DNA of 64,000 nucleotides from assembly GCA_014138725.1 (NCBI GenBank), contig JACJID010000005.1, positions 682,001 through 746,000 on the forward strand, written 5' to 3'. The DNA comes from Kutzneria viridogrisea. GTDB taxonomy: Bacteria; Actinomycetota; Actinomycetes; Mycobacteriales; Pseudonocardiaceae. Below the pieces are notes generated by a model. It ran no database searches, was not told the DNA's origin, and saw only the letters and a program-made list of their open reading frames with translations. The translations under genes were made by a program, and so were the position numbers. Shown here one piece after another: positions 53,335 to 60,353 of this stretch (its first letter is position 1; every line of letters starts with the position of its first letter).

Positions 53335-53942
53335 CGGGCCACCTCGAAGTGGACGAGGTCCCCGGGTGCCAGCAGCGCGGGCTCGGTGCGGCGCGGGTCG
53401 AACAGGATGGCGGTGGTGCGGCCGATCAACCGCCATCCGCCGGGGGAGGCGCGCGGGTAGGCGCCGGTGAACTCGCCCGCGACGCCGACCGAACCGGCGG
53501 GCACCCGTTCGCGCGGGCGCGCCAGGCGAGGCTGGCGCAGCGGCTCGGGCAGGCCGGTCAGGTAGCCGAAACCGGGGGCGAACCCGCAGAACGCCACGGT
53601 GTACTCGGCCCCGCTGTGCAGCTCGACCACCTCGTCCACGGTCAGCCCCGCGGTCTCGGCGACCAGGTCCAGGTCCGGCCCGTCGTAGCGGATCGGCAGC
53701 CGGATGGTCCGCGGCGAGCGGTCCGGCGGCCTGCTCAGGTCGGCGGACTCGATCACGGCGCGCGCCGCGGCCAGCCCCGTGGACCCGGGGCGGGCGCTGA
53801 CCAGCACGGTGCGTGCGGCGGGCACCAGCTCCACGAGGTCCGGTAGCCGTGCGGCGACCAGCGCGGTGTGCAGGGCGCCCACCTGCTCCAGCGAGTCCAG
53901 CTCCACCAGGAGCGAGTCCTGGCCGCAGCGCAGCAGGCGCAC
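53331..53942 (-). CDS. pxpB: 5-oxoprolinase subunit B (KipI family)
   Basis: 203 residues from GTG 53942. The family's TVAFCGFAPGFGYLTGLPE and REEVPAGSVGVAGEFTGAYPxxSPGGW-like segment (here RERVPAGSVGVAGEFTGAYP) are present. It forms the ATP-binding partner of PxpC. The start lies 3 bp after the stop of the upstream FABP-like gene, so they probably share a transcript, though the functions seem unrelated. Confidence 0.88.
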   Translation of the reverse strand: MRLLRCGQDSLLVELDSLEQVGALHTALVAARLPDLVELVPAARTVLVSARPGSTGLAAARAVIESADLSRPPDRSPRTIRLPIRYDGPDLDLVAETAGLTVDEVVELHSGAEYTVAFCGFAPGFGYLTGLPEPLRQPRLARPRERVPAGSVGVAGEFTGAYPRASPGGWRLIGRTTAILFDPRRTEPALLAPGDLVHFEVAR

Positions 53943-53945
53943 CCG

Positions 53946-54608
53946 TCAGCCGACGACGCGCCGCAGGTGGGCCGAGACGTGCGGCTGCAGCGGCTGGCCC
54001 TCCATCGCCCGCTCCTCCACGTAGGCCAGGTCCCCGTCGTTGACCAGCCCGTACAGGCGCTGCGCGGCGGTGACCTCCTTGGCCGTGGCGGTGCGCATCA
54101 CGATGTCGGTGCCCAGCTCCCAGGAGGTCTGGGTGCGCGGCCGGCCGTAGAAGATCTCCACGACCCCGGAGGAGTGCGTCAGCAGCACCTCGATGGTGTC
54201 GTCGGCCTGCGGGCGCCAGAACCCGGTCTCCCGCGCGGCGGGCCGGATCACCGCCCCGTCCTCGTCCAGCAGCCAGGACCGCGCCTCGTAGTGCACGAAC
54301 GGGCGTCCGTCGTGCGCGAAGGTGACCTGCTGGCCGAACCGGAACGGGCCGTCGATCGTCGGGTAGACGATCTCGCCCTCCCCGCGCCACACGCCGATCA
54401 GCGGCAGCAGGGCCAGGCAGGCGTCGTGCAGGTTCGGGCCCAGCCGCAGGTTCGCCGTGTCCCCGGGGATCGGCAGGTCCTCGAACTGGGGCAGGTTGCG
54501 GTCGCGCGTGGACTCGGCGCGGGCCGCCGCGGCCGCGATCGCCGCGTCCCCGGTGCCGCGCACGGGCTGCTGCTCGCCGGGGGAGTCAGCGCGGTGGGAG
54601 TCAGTCAT
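53946..54608 (-). CDS. FABP-like/nitrobindin family protein (Rv0813c position)
   Basis: 220 residues from ATG 54608. A beta-barrel of the DUF1794/THAP4-nitrobindin type, with the G-x-W-x-G-x-G signature at 72-78 (GVWRGEGE) and conserved His residues near the C-terminus (H210/H214), one of which binds heme in true nitrobindins. The first 45 residues are an Ala-rich extension. It may bind a hydrophobic ligand or heme. Position matches mycobacterial Rv0813c. Its ATG shares one base with the stop of a 32-residue ORF upstream. Confidence 0.88.
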   Translation of the reverse strand: MTDSHRADSPGEQQPVRGTGDAAIAAAAARAESTRDRNLPQFEDLPIPGDTANLRLGPNLHDACLALLPLIGVWRGEGEIVYPTIDGPFRFGQQVTFAHDGRPFVHYEARSWLLDEDGAVIRPAARETGFWRPQADDTIEVLLTHSSGVVEIFYGRPRTQTSWELGTDIVMRTATAKEVTAAQRLYGLVNDGDLAYVEERAMEGQPLQPHVSAHLRRVVG

Positions 54609-54706
54609 CAGCGCTGGTCGGAGTACAGGCGGTACAGCACGTACACCGTGAACCAGACGATGGCCACGCTGACCAGCACCATCAGGGCCGAGAAGAAGAG
54701 TTCCAC
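54608..54706 (-). CDS. 32-residue single-pass membrane protein (small ORF)
   Basis: GTG 54706 to TGA 54608-54610. It starts VELFFSALMVLVSVAIVWFT and ends with YRLYSDQR: one continuous transmembrane helix with a short basic tail. The stop overlaps the downstream FABP-like ATG by one base (TGATG), the coupled arrangement seen repeatedly in this window. The ribosome-binding site is poor. Supported by its coding-like third-position GC and coupling; homology could not be checked. Confidence 0.5.
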   Translation of the reverse strand: MELFFSALMVLVSVAIVWFTVYVLYRLYSDQR

Positions 54707-54764
54707 GCCCAGCAGGATATCCGCCCTGGTCGGTGTCGGCGCCCCGGCGTCACCGGTATCACGA

Positions 54765-54802
54765 CGAGGGCCCCGGTGACGTGCTCGTCACCGGGGCCCT
54801 CG
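54765..54802 (-). terminator. Hairpin after the DUF1416 gene
   Basis: A perfect 17-bp stem cgagggccccggtgacg with a 4-nt loop, 16 bp beyond the leftward DUF1416 stop. No T-run follows. It separates the sulfur genes from the FABP-like/pxp genes. Confidence 0.65.
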
Positions 54803-54817
54803 GGTGTCGCGTGTGGC

Positions 54818-55123
54818 TCAGGCCACCGAGATCTGCAGCGAGTGCAGGCCGGGGCCCTCCGGGCTCACCACGGTCTCGCCGTTGCCGCTGCGGTGCAGCG
54901 CGCGCACGGTCCAGGTGCCCGGGGCGGCGAAGAACCGGAAGTCGCCGCCTTCGGAGGAGACGACCTCGGCGGTGAACTCCCCGGAGGAGTCCAGCAGCCG
55001 CACGTAGGCGCCGCCGACGGGCTCGCCGCCGGAGAGCACGGTACCGGTCAGCACGACCTCACGACCCGCGTCCACGTTCGCGGGCAGCGTGGCGGTCTGC
55101 GCGGGGGCTCCGCATCCAGTCAT
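54818..55123 (-). CDS. DUF1416 protein (SseC-like)
   Basis: 101 residues starting MTGCGAPAQTATLP. It has a transthyretin-like beta fold (VLTGTVLSGGEPVGGAYVRL and FRFFAAPGTWTVRAL). The family is paired with CysA/SseA sulfurtransferases in actinobacteria (mycobacterial SseC); the short N-terminal Cys is conserved as I remember it. It starts just one base after the sulfurtransferase stop, so the two are made together. Exact role in sulfur transfer unknown. Confidence 0.88.
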   Translation of the reverse strand: MTGCGAPAQTATLPANVDAGREVVLTGTVLSGGEPVGGAYVRLLDSSGEFTAEVVSSEGGDFRFFAAPGTWTVRALHRSGNGETVVSPEGPGLHSLQISVA

Positions 55124-55124
55124 G

Positions 55125-55967
55125 TCAGTCCTTTCCAGTGCCGAGCTCGACCGGCACGCCGACCAGCGAGCCGTACTCGGTCCACGAACCGTCGTAGTTC
55201 TTCACGTCGCCGTGCCCGAGCAGCTCACGCAGCACGAACCAGGTGTGCGAGGAGCGCTCTCCGATGCGGCAGTAGGCGATGGTGGACTTGGACCCGTCCA
55301 GGCCCGCGTCCCCGTAGATCTGGGTCAGCTCCTCGTTGGAGCGGAAGGTGCCGTCCTCGTTGGCCGCCTTGCTCCACGGCACGTTGATCGCGCTGGGGAT
55401 GTGGCCGGGCCGCTGGGCCTGCTCCTGCGGCAGGTGCGCCGGGGCGAGCAGCTTGCCGCTGAACTCGTCGGGGGAGCGCACGTCCACCAGGTTCTTGGTG
55501 TTGATCGCGTCGACCACCTCGTCGCGGAAGGCCCTGATGCTCAGGTCCTGCTCCTGCGCGGTGTAGGCGGTGGCCTCGCGCTCGTCCACGTCCTTGGTCA
55601 GCGGGCGCCCGTCGAGCTCCCACTTCTTGCGGCCGCCGTCGAGCAGCTGCACGTCCTGGTGGCCGTACAGCTTGAAGTACCAGTACGCGTATGCGGCGAA
55701 CCAGTTGTTGTTGCCGCCGTAGAGCACGACCCGGTCCGAGTTGGCGATGCCCTTGGCGGACAGCAGCTTCTCGAAGCCCGCGCGGTCCACGAAGTCGCGG
55801 CGGACCTGGTCCTGCAGCTCGGTCTTCCAGTCGACGCGCACCGCGCCGGGGATGTGCCCGCCCTCGTAGGCGCTGGTGTCCTCGTCCACCTCCACGAACA
55901 CCACACCGGGCGTGGTGAGGTTCTGCTCGGCCCACTCGGCCGACACCAGCACGTTGTCGCGACTCAT
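55125..55967 (-). CDS. Thiosulfate sulfurtransferase (CysA2/SseA type rhodanese)
   Basis: 280 residues with two rhodanese domains. The catalytic Cys is in the C-terminal domain, AYCRIGERSSHTWFVL, a loop characteristic of the actinobacterial CysA2 group. The N-terminal domain has DEDTSAYEGGHIPGAVRVDW and VLYGGNNNWFAAYAYWYFK with no Cys, as expected for the inactive half. It transfers sulfane sulfur, for example from thiosulfate to cyanide or protein acceptors. Downstream of a cysteine-containing leader peptide and DUF4395 gene. Confidence 0.93.
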   Translation of the reverse strand: MSRDNVLVSAEWAEQNLTTPGVVFVEVDEDTSAYEGGHIPGAVRVDWKTELQDQVRRDFVDRAGFEKLLSAKGIANSDRVVLYGGNNNWFAAYAYWYFKLYGHQDVQLLDGGRKKWELDGRPLTKDVDEREATAYTAQEQDLSIRAFRDEVVDAINTKNLVDVRSPDEFSGKLLAPAHLPQEQAQRPGHIPSAINVPWSKAANEDGTFRSNEELTQIYGDAGLDGSKSTIAYCRIGERSSHTWFVLRELLGHGDVKNYDGSWTEYGSLVGVPVELGTGKD

Positions 55968-56011
55968 TCCAGCGGCTCCCGTTCCCGTATCTCTCTGTCT
56001 ACAGTGGACTT

Positions 56012-56440
56012 CTACTTGCCGGCGGCAGGCGCGAACCGGCGGATGAGCAGGTAGACCTCGCAGCCGAGGCAGAACCCGAACGCGGCGTTGAGGAAGGCGG
56101 CGACCAGCGCGAGCGCGGTGGCCACGATGCCGAGCACGGGCAGCCCCGCGAGGTAGCCGAGGGTGCCGACCAGTGCGAAGACGAAGCCGACGCCCTGCGC
56201 GAACTGCGGCGGGGCCGCGTCCTCGCGCTCAGCGGTCGGCTTCAGGCGCGGCGCGACCAGGCGCCGGTAGAGCAGCCCGTACGGGGCGTGCTGCAGACCG
56301 AGGAACGCGCCGATCGCGAACACGAGGGTCTGCAGTGCCAGCAACGGCCACCAGCCGGTGACCAGGGTGACTGCCAGCACCACCGTGGTGATCCAGGCGC
56401 CGAAGCGCGGACCTCGGGGGTCGATCTGGGTAGTGGACAT
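56012..56440 (-). CDS. DUF4395 membrane protein
   Basis: 142 residues from ATG 56440 with AGGAGG 7 nt upstream; the longer frame from 56473 is rejected. About four transmembrane helices. A CxxC pair sits in the last one (NAAFGFCLGCEVYLLIRRF), the defining feature of DUF4395. Members occur next to thioredoxins and sulfurtransferases; a membrane thiol-redox role is likely. It lies 44 bp upstream of the sulfurtransferase gene and 106 bp downstream of the leader ORF. Confidence 0.88.
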   Translation of the reverse strand: MSTTQIDPRGPRFGAWITTVVLAVTLVTGWWPLLALQTLVFAIGAFLGLQHAPYGLLYRRLVAPRLKPTAEREDAAPPQFAQGVGFVFALVGTLGYLAGLPVLGIVATALALVAAFLNAAFGFCLGCEVYLLIRRFAPAAGK

Positions 56441-56545
56441 CTGCGACCTCCTGACCTGGGACCTTGCACACAAGGGAGTCCAGCTCGCAGGCGGTGCGGA
56501 GGCGTTGGCCGAGGGAACTCGGGCCGACCTCGGGCTACCGCCCGG

Positions 56546-56620
56546 TCAGGTGGTCCGACACAGGCTGCTGTCCACGCGGCAGAGGTCCACCGCGCGTCGC
56601 TTGGTCAGCAGCTTGTTCAC
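56546..56620 (-). CDS. 24-residue cysteine-containing leader peptide (putative attenuator uORF)
   Basis: GTG 56620 to TGA 56546-56548 encodes VNKLLTKRRAVDLCRVDSSL then CRTT. This matches the pattern (T/S-x-RR-x-VDL-x-R-x-S-x-LCR) of actinobacterial 'putative leader peptides' annotated upstream of sulfur-assimilation genes. A TACCCT -10 box ends 7 nt before the GTG, so the mRNA would be leaderless. The ORF is followed by 106 nt able to form GC stems before DUF4395. It probably acts in cis, with Cys-tRNA supply controlling ribosome stalling. Confidence 0.72.
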   Translation of the reverse strand: MNKLLTKRRAVDLCRVDSSLCRTT

Positions 56621-56627
56621 GCTGGCG

Positions 56628-56633
56628 AGGGTA
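56628..56633 (-). promoter_or_regulatory. -10 element TACCCT of the leader peptide transcript
   Basis: TACCCT (minus strand) fits TANNNT and is followed by 7 nt (cgccagc) and the GTG of the leader ORF. There is no ribosome-binding site. It gives the sulfur genes their own promoter, separate from the thioredoxin gene upstream. Confidence 0.55.
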
Positions 56634-56704
56634 CCTGCTGCTCCCTCCACCTGGGAGGGTCGTCCACCTGATGGGACGAACGGCGCGGCAGTGGTCTGCA
56701 CCGT

Positions 56705-57121
56705 TCAAGCAGGTAGATGTGGGCGCAACGCCTCGGCCAGGACCTCGCGCTTGGGCACCCCGCCGACCCGCAGCAACTCCGCCCCGTCGGCGCCCAGCGC
56801 CAGGGTGGTCGGCGTGCGCAGCACCTTCAGCTGGGCGGCCACCTCGGGCAGGTCGGTCAGGTCCAGCTCGCGGTGGCGCAGGCCCTCGGTGCGCTCGGCC
56901 AGGTCGGCCAGCAGCACCCGGGTGTGCCGGCACGGGGCGCAGAACGTGGTCGACAGCTGCACCAGGGTGACCGCCGACCCGGGGTCGATCAGCTCGCGGA
57001 CCTGCGCGGGCAGGGCGGCCAGCGCGGTGCCGGTCCTGACCCGGCCCTCGCGTGCGCGCAGGGCGAACCCCAGCACCACGGACACGGCCAGCACGCCGAC
57101 CAGCACCCAGACCCCGGTCAT
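56705..57121 (-). CDS. Membrane-anchored thioredoxin-family protein (ThiX-like)
   Basis: 138 residues. An N-terminal transmembrane helix (about 4-22), then a thioredoxin fold with the active-site pair in STTFCAPCRHTRVLL and the cis-Pro region VLRTPTTLALG. The C-A-P-C dipeptide differs from the C-G-P-C of housekeeping thioredoxins. The location fits mycobacterial Rv0816c (ThiX). The ATG overlaps the stop of the lmeA-like gene (ATGA); the sulfur cluster follows downstream. Confidence 0.88.
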   Translation of the reverse strand: MTGVWVLVGVLAVSVVLGFALRAREGRVRTGTALAALPAQVRELIDPGSAVTLVQLSTTFCAPCRHTRVLLADLAERTEGLRHRELDLTDLPEVAAQLKVLRTPTTLALGADGAELLRVGGVPKREVLAEALRPHLPA

Positions 57122-57984
57122 CCCAACCCGCTCCTCCCGCTGCCCAGCTGCACGTTGGTGGCCCGGCCGGTCACGATGAACACGTTGTTCTCCACCGTCA
57201 CCCTGGTCGGCGTCACCGTGAAGGGCAGCGCCTTGCCCAGGTCCAGCTGCTTGGACAGGGCGCCGGTCACCTGCTGCTGGAGGATCTCCGGCAGCTTCAA
57301 CGACGCGACCCCGTCCGCCAATTCCAGCTTGGTCGGCTGGACCTGGATCGTCGTGCCGTTGAGCGTGAGCACCCCGTACATGCCGACCTTGACCTGCTTG
57401 CCCGCGAAGTTGACGAAGAAGGCCATCTTCACGCCGGTGGTGGTCTGGTTGGGGGTGGGCGTGGGCTTCTCCCCGGCCTGCGCGCCCGGCTCGGCCCCCG
57501 GGTCGACCAGGGTGTCCGCCGGGGTGGGCACGATCGTCAGGTTGGAGATGTTGAGCACCTGGCCGACCTCGGTGGAGTTGAAAGCCCGGTTCACGTCTGC
57601 CGCGCTGATCCGCACCGAACCCTCCACCCGGTCGATGACCACCGAGTGCGCCGAGCCGGAGACCAGTTCGGACAGCGGCACCTTCACGTCGTAGAGGTGC
57701 GCGCTGACCTGGAGGTCGCGCATGGTGCCGATGGGGATGCCGCTGGCACCCACCTCGATGTCCTCGTAGTCCCCGCGCATCGCCTGGAGCACGAAGGGGA
57801 AGCCGTGGATGGTCACCGAGGGGTCGTCGGCCAGGGTCAGCTCGGCGCGCATCTTCTTGGACACCTGGTACTCGCCGATCGCGGCGAACACGAAGTCGGT
57901 CGCCACCAGCAGGCCGACCAACACGATCGCCACGGCGACCGTGATGCGCAGTCCCCGTCGACGCTTGGGCTTGGTGGTGGTCAT
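57118..57984 (-). CDS. lmeA: DUF2993 protein, LmeA-like
   Basis: 288 residues from ATG 57984 (the long frame from 58089 is rejected as it covers the promoter region). One N-terminal transmembrane anchor (about 12-32) after KPKRRRG. The exported part is the DUF2993 domain (VTIHGFPFVLQAMRGDYEDIEVGASGIP is a family hallmark, partial), with a Pro/Thr-rich insert near 170-190. Mycobacterial LmeA (Rv0817c) binds phospholipid and supports lipomannan maturation. Location and order match. Confidence 0.85.
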   Translation of the reverse strand: MTTTKPKRRRGLRITVAVAIVLVGLLVATDFVFAAIGEYQVSKKMRAELTLADDPSVTIHGFPFVLQAMRGDYEDIEVGASGIPIGTMRDLQVSAHLYDVKVPLSELVSGSAHSVVIDRVEGSVRISAADVNRAFNSTEVGQVLNISNLTIVPTPADTLVDPGAEPGAQAGEKPTPTPNQTTTGVKMAFFVNFAGKQVKVGMYGVLTLNGTTIQVQPTKLELADGVASLKLPEILQQQVTGALSKQLDLGKALPFTVTPTRVTVENNVFIVTGRATNVQLGSGRSGLG

Positions 57985-58368
57985 ACCGCCAGGATGCCCG
58001 ATCCGGTCACGGGCCCGCACCGCCCCCGCCGATCTGACCCGGGGTGACCGCACGAGTCGGTCCGGTAAACCGGGGGCGGCCCGGACCACGGCGGTGAGGT
58101 TCCGGTGCCCTGGCCGTCATGTTCGGCTGGACAGCAGGTGAACGGCCCGCGAACGGCGGTGAGATGAGAGCCAGACCACTGAACACGGCACTTTCCGCGG
58201 CGTCCGTGTTAATTCGTGTGACGCTGACGTTTCCGTCGGGGCCATCGCAGGTCACCGGGGGTATCGTCACCGACATCCGCAGGCAACGGGGCCGGGCCGC
58301 AGCGCACGAGTGCGCACATCTCCCCTGTCCGTGGCCTGGCCGCGGCGCGAGAGGAGGCGGCACGGCCC
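57985..58368. promoter_or_regulatory. Divergent lmeA/glnR intergenic region (384 bp)
   Basis: No gene seen; short open frames here are GC-rich noise. A TATCGT at 58262-58267 is the best -10 candidate for glnR, giving a leader of about 95 nt. GGAGG lies 11 nt before the glnR ATG. The direct repeats gtcaccg...gtcaccg at about 58251-58273 are possible regulator contacts. No convincing GlnR box was found by eye. Confidence 0.35.
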
Positions 58369-59142
58369 ATGGGTGTTGATCTGCTGCTGTTGACGGCTGA
58401 TCCCGATCCGACGTCGGTGCTGCCGGCGCTGTCCCTGCTCCCGCACGCCGTGCGCCCGCTGGCGCCGGAGGTGTCGGCGCTGCTGGAGGCCGGTCCGCAC
58501 GACGCGGTGCTGGTCGACGCGCGCGGCGACCTGGCCGGTGCCCGCTCCCTGTGCAGGCTGCTCGCCAGCAGCGGGGGCGAGGTCCCAGTGGTCGCCATCG
58601 TCACCGAGGGTGGGCTGGTCGCGGTCACCGCCGAGTGGGGCGTGGACGAGATCCTGCTGCCCACCGCCGGCCCCGCCGAGGTGGACGCCCGGCTGCGGCT
58701 GGTCAGCTCGCGCCGCGGCACCGACCAGCGCGGCAACGGCGGTGCGCTCCAGCTCGGCGAGCTGGTCATCGACGAGGCCACCTACACCGCCCGCCTGCGC
58801 GGCCGCCCGCTCGAACTGACCTATAAGGAGTTCGAGCTGCTCAAGTACCTCGCCCAGCACGCGGGCCGCGTGTTCACCCGCGCCCAGCTGCTCCAGGAGG
58901 TGTGGGGCTACGACTTCTTCGGCGGCACCCGCACCGTGGACGTGCACGTGCGGCGGCTGCGCGCCAAGCTCGGCCCCGAGCACGAGCTGATGATCGGCAC
59001 CGTGCGCAACGTCGGCTACAAGTTCGTGCGCCCGGCCCGCCCCGGCGCCCGCCGCTCCGAGCTGGGCCAGGACGCCCCCGAGTCCACCGACACCACCGAC
59101 GCCGACGCCTTCGTCCGCGAGATGGCCAAGCACTTCCGCTAA
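58369..59142 (+). CDS. glnR: GlnR-type nitrogen response regulator
   Basis: 257 residues: an OmpR-like orphan regulator. The pseudo-receiver keeps Asp50 ([10 protein letters not shown]) but lacks the usual acidic cluster, as in GlnR. The C-terminal winged helix is complete ([65 protein letters not shown]). No partner kinase gene is adjacent. The position before mshD and pst genes matches mycobacterial Rv0818. It controls nitrogen assimilation genes elsewhere. Confidence 0.9.
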   Translation: MGVDLLLLTADPDPTSVLPALSLLPHAVRPLAPEVSALLEAGPHDAVLVDARGDLAGARSLCRLLASSGGEVPVVAIVTEGGLVAVTAEWGVDEILLPTAGPAEVDARLRLVSSRRGTDQRGNGGALQLGELVIDEATYTARLRGRPLELTYKEFELLKYLAQHAGRVFTRAQLLQEVWGYDFFGGTRTVDVHVRRLRAKLGPEHELMIGTVRNVGYKFVRPARPGARRSELGQDAPESTDTTDADAFVREMAKHFR

Positions 59143-59155
59143 CCCGGTTCGCTGT

Positions 59156-59208
59156 GCCATGAAAGTGCCGTTCCTGGCGTTCAACGCCAGGAACGGCACT
59201 TTCATGGC
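59156..59208. repeat. 53-bp perfect palindrome, copy 2
   Basis: Identical over all 53 bases to the element at 7036-7088 (25-nt arms, TCA loop). It begins 14 nt after the glnR stop, exactly the distance of the iolD copy from its stop, consistent with a transcript-ending role. No T-run follows. Confidence 0.92.
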
Positions 59209-59255
59209 ATCTGAGGCGCTGCGGAATGGATCGGGGGGCCGCTAGCGTCGTGACT

Positions 59256-60137
59256 GTGGTGGACATGCGGTGGCAGGACGAGCGGCTGACGGCGCTGGAC
59301 GTGGACGAGGTCTTCGGGGTGTTCGAGGCAGCCCGGCTGGCCGACGGCAGAGAGGGAGCGGGCGGTCTGCCCTCCTTCCTGACCGGCCCCGGCCCGCACC
59401 TGGTCGCGACCGAGTCCGGACGCACCGTGGGCTACCTGCACCTGGACACCGCGGGCGACTCCTTCGGCAACCAGGTGGCGGAGCTGGTGGTGCACCCGGC
59501 CGCACGGCAGCGCGGGCTCGGCTCGGCCATGGTGCGGGCCCTGCTCGACCGGGTCGGTGACGCCAAGCTGCGGGTCTGGGCGCACGGCGACCACCCGGGT
59601 GCCGCCGCGCTGGCGGCCAGCCACGGCTTCGAGCGGGTGCGCGAGCTGCTGCGGATGCGCTGGGAGGTCGGCCAGCTGCCCGAACCGGTCTGGCGGCCCG
59701 GGGTGACCGTGCGCACCTTCGTGCCCGGGGCGGACGAGGCCGCGGTGATCGAGGTCAACCGGCGCGCGTTCTCCTGGCACCCCGAGCAGGGCGCGCTGAC
59801 CGTGGCCGACCTGGAGCGCACCGAGGCCGAGCCCTGGTTCGACCCGGCGGGCTTCTTCCTCGCGGTGGACGCCGAGGACAGGGTGCTCGGCTTCCACTGG
59901 ACGAAGGTGCACCGCGAGCGCGAGCCGCTCGGCGAGGTCTACGTGGTCGGGGTGGACCCCGACGCGCAGGGCGGGGGCCTGGGCAAGGCGCTCACCCTGG
60001 TCGGCCTGCACCACCTGCGCGAGGCCGGGCTGCGCCGGGTGATGCTCTACGTTGAGTCCGACAACACCCCCGCGGTGGCGGTGTACACGAAGCTCGGTTT
60101 CGGTTTGTGGGACGCGGACGTGCAGTACGCTCGATAG
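59256..60137 (+). CDS. mshD: Mycothiol synthase (acetyl-CoA:Cys-GlcN-Ins acetyltransferase)
   Basis: 293 residues from GTG 59256, favoured because TAGCGT (59243-59248) would place the transcript start there; GTG 59250 (295 residues) is the alternative. Two tandem GNAT domains: ELVVHPAARQRGLGSAMV and VYVVGVDPDAQGGGLGKALTLVGLHHL hold the acetyl-CoA loops; the second is the active one in the family. It catalyses the last step of mycothiol synthesis. The end LYVESDNTPAVAVYTKLGF is characteristic. Confidence 0.92.
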   Translation: MVDMRWQDERLTALDVDEVFGVFEAARLADGREGAGGLPSFLTGPGPHLVATESGRTVGYLHLDTAGDSFGNQVAELVVHPAARQRGLGSAMVRALLDRVGDAKLRVWAHGDHPGAAALAASHGFERVRELLRMRWEVGQLPEPVWRPGVTVRTFVPGADEAAVIEVNRRAFSWHPEQGALTVADLERTEAEPWFDPAGFFLAVDAEDRVLGFHWTKVHREREPLGEVYVVGVDPDAQGGGLGKALTLVGLHHLREAGLRRVMLYVESDNTPAVAVYTKLGFGLWDADVQYAR

Positions 60138-60239
60138 CGAGCGTTACGCTGCGCAGCGTCACGATCCGTCATCTAGATGGCCAAGCAAAGGCTACGAACA
60201 TCACTCTGACGGGGTATTCGTCGTCACTTCGTGTGTCTT

Positions 60240-60261
60240 GTTCACCTCCCGTTCATCTCCA
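60240..60261 (+). promoter_or_regulatory. PHO-box-like direct repeat upstream of pstS
   Basis: Two adjacent 11-nt repeats, GTTCACCTCCC (60240-60250) and GTTCATCTCCA (60251-60261), match the GTTCACC 11-nt repeat pattern of actinomycete PhoP boxes. TACTGT at 60289-60294 is a -10 candidate downstream. Phosphate-starvation induction of pst is implied. Upstream, a 22-nt near-palindrome (60142-60163) follows the mshD stop and may end that transcript. Confidence 0.68.
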
Positions 60262-60353
60262 TACGGCCGCCTGTCCACCCTCCTTGCCTACTGTCTGCAA
60301 TCGAGCGGCGAGCCCCGCCGTGCAAGCAGTCGAGTCTCCAAACGGAGGATCCG

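Noticed and set aside
58090-58368. GlnR binding box near the glnR promoter
   Set aside because: No segment matched the gTnAC-n6-GaAAc pattern well enough; only short GTCACCG direct repeats were seen.
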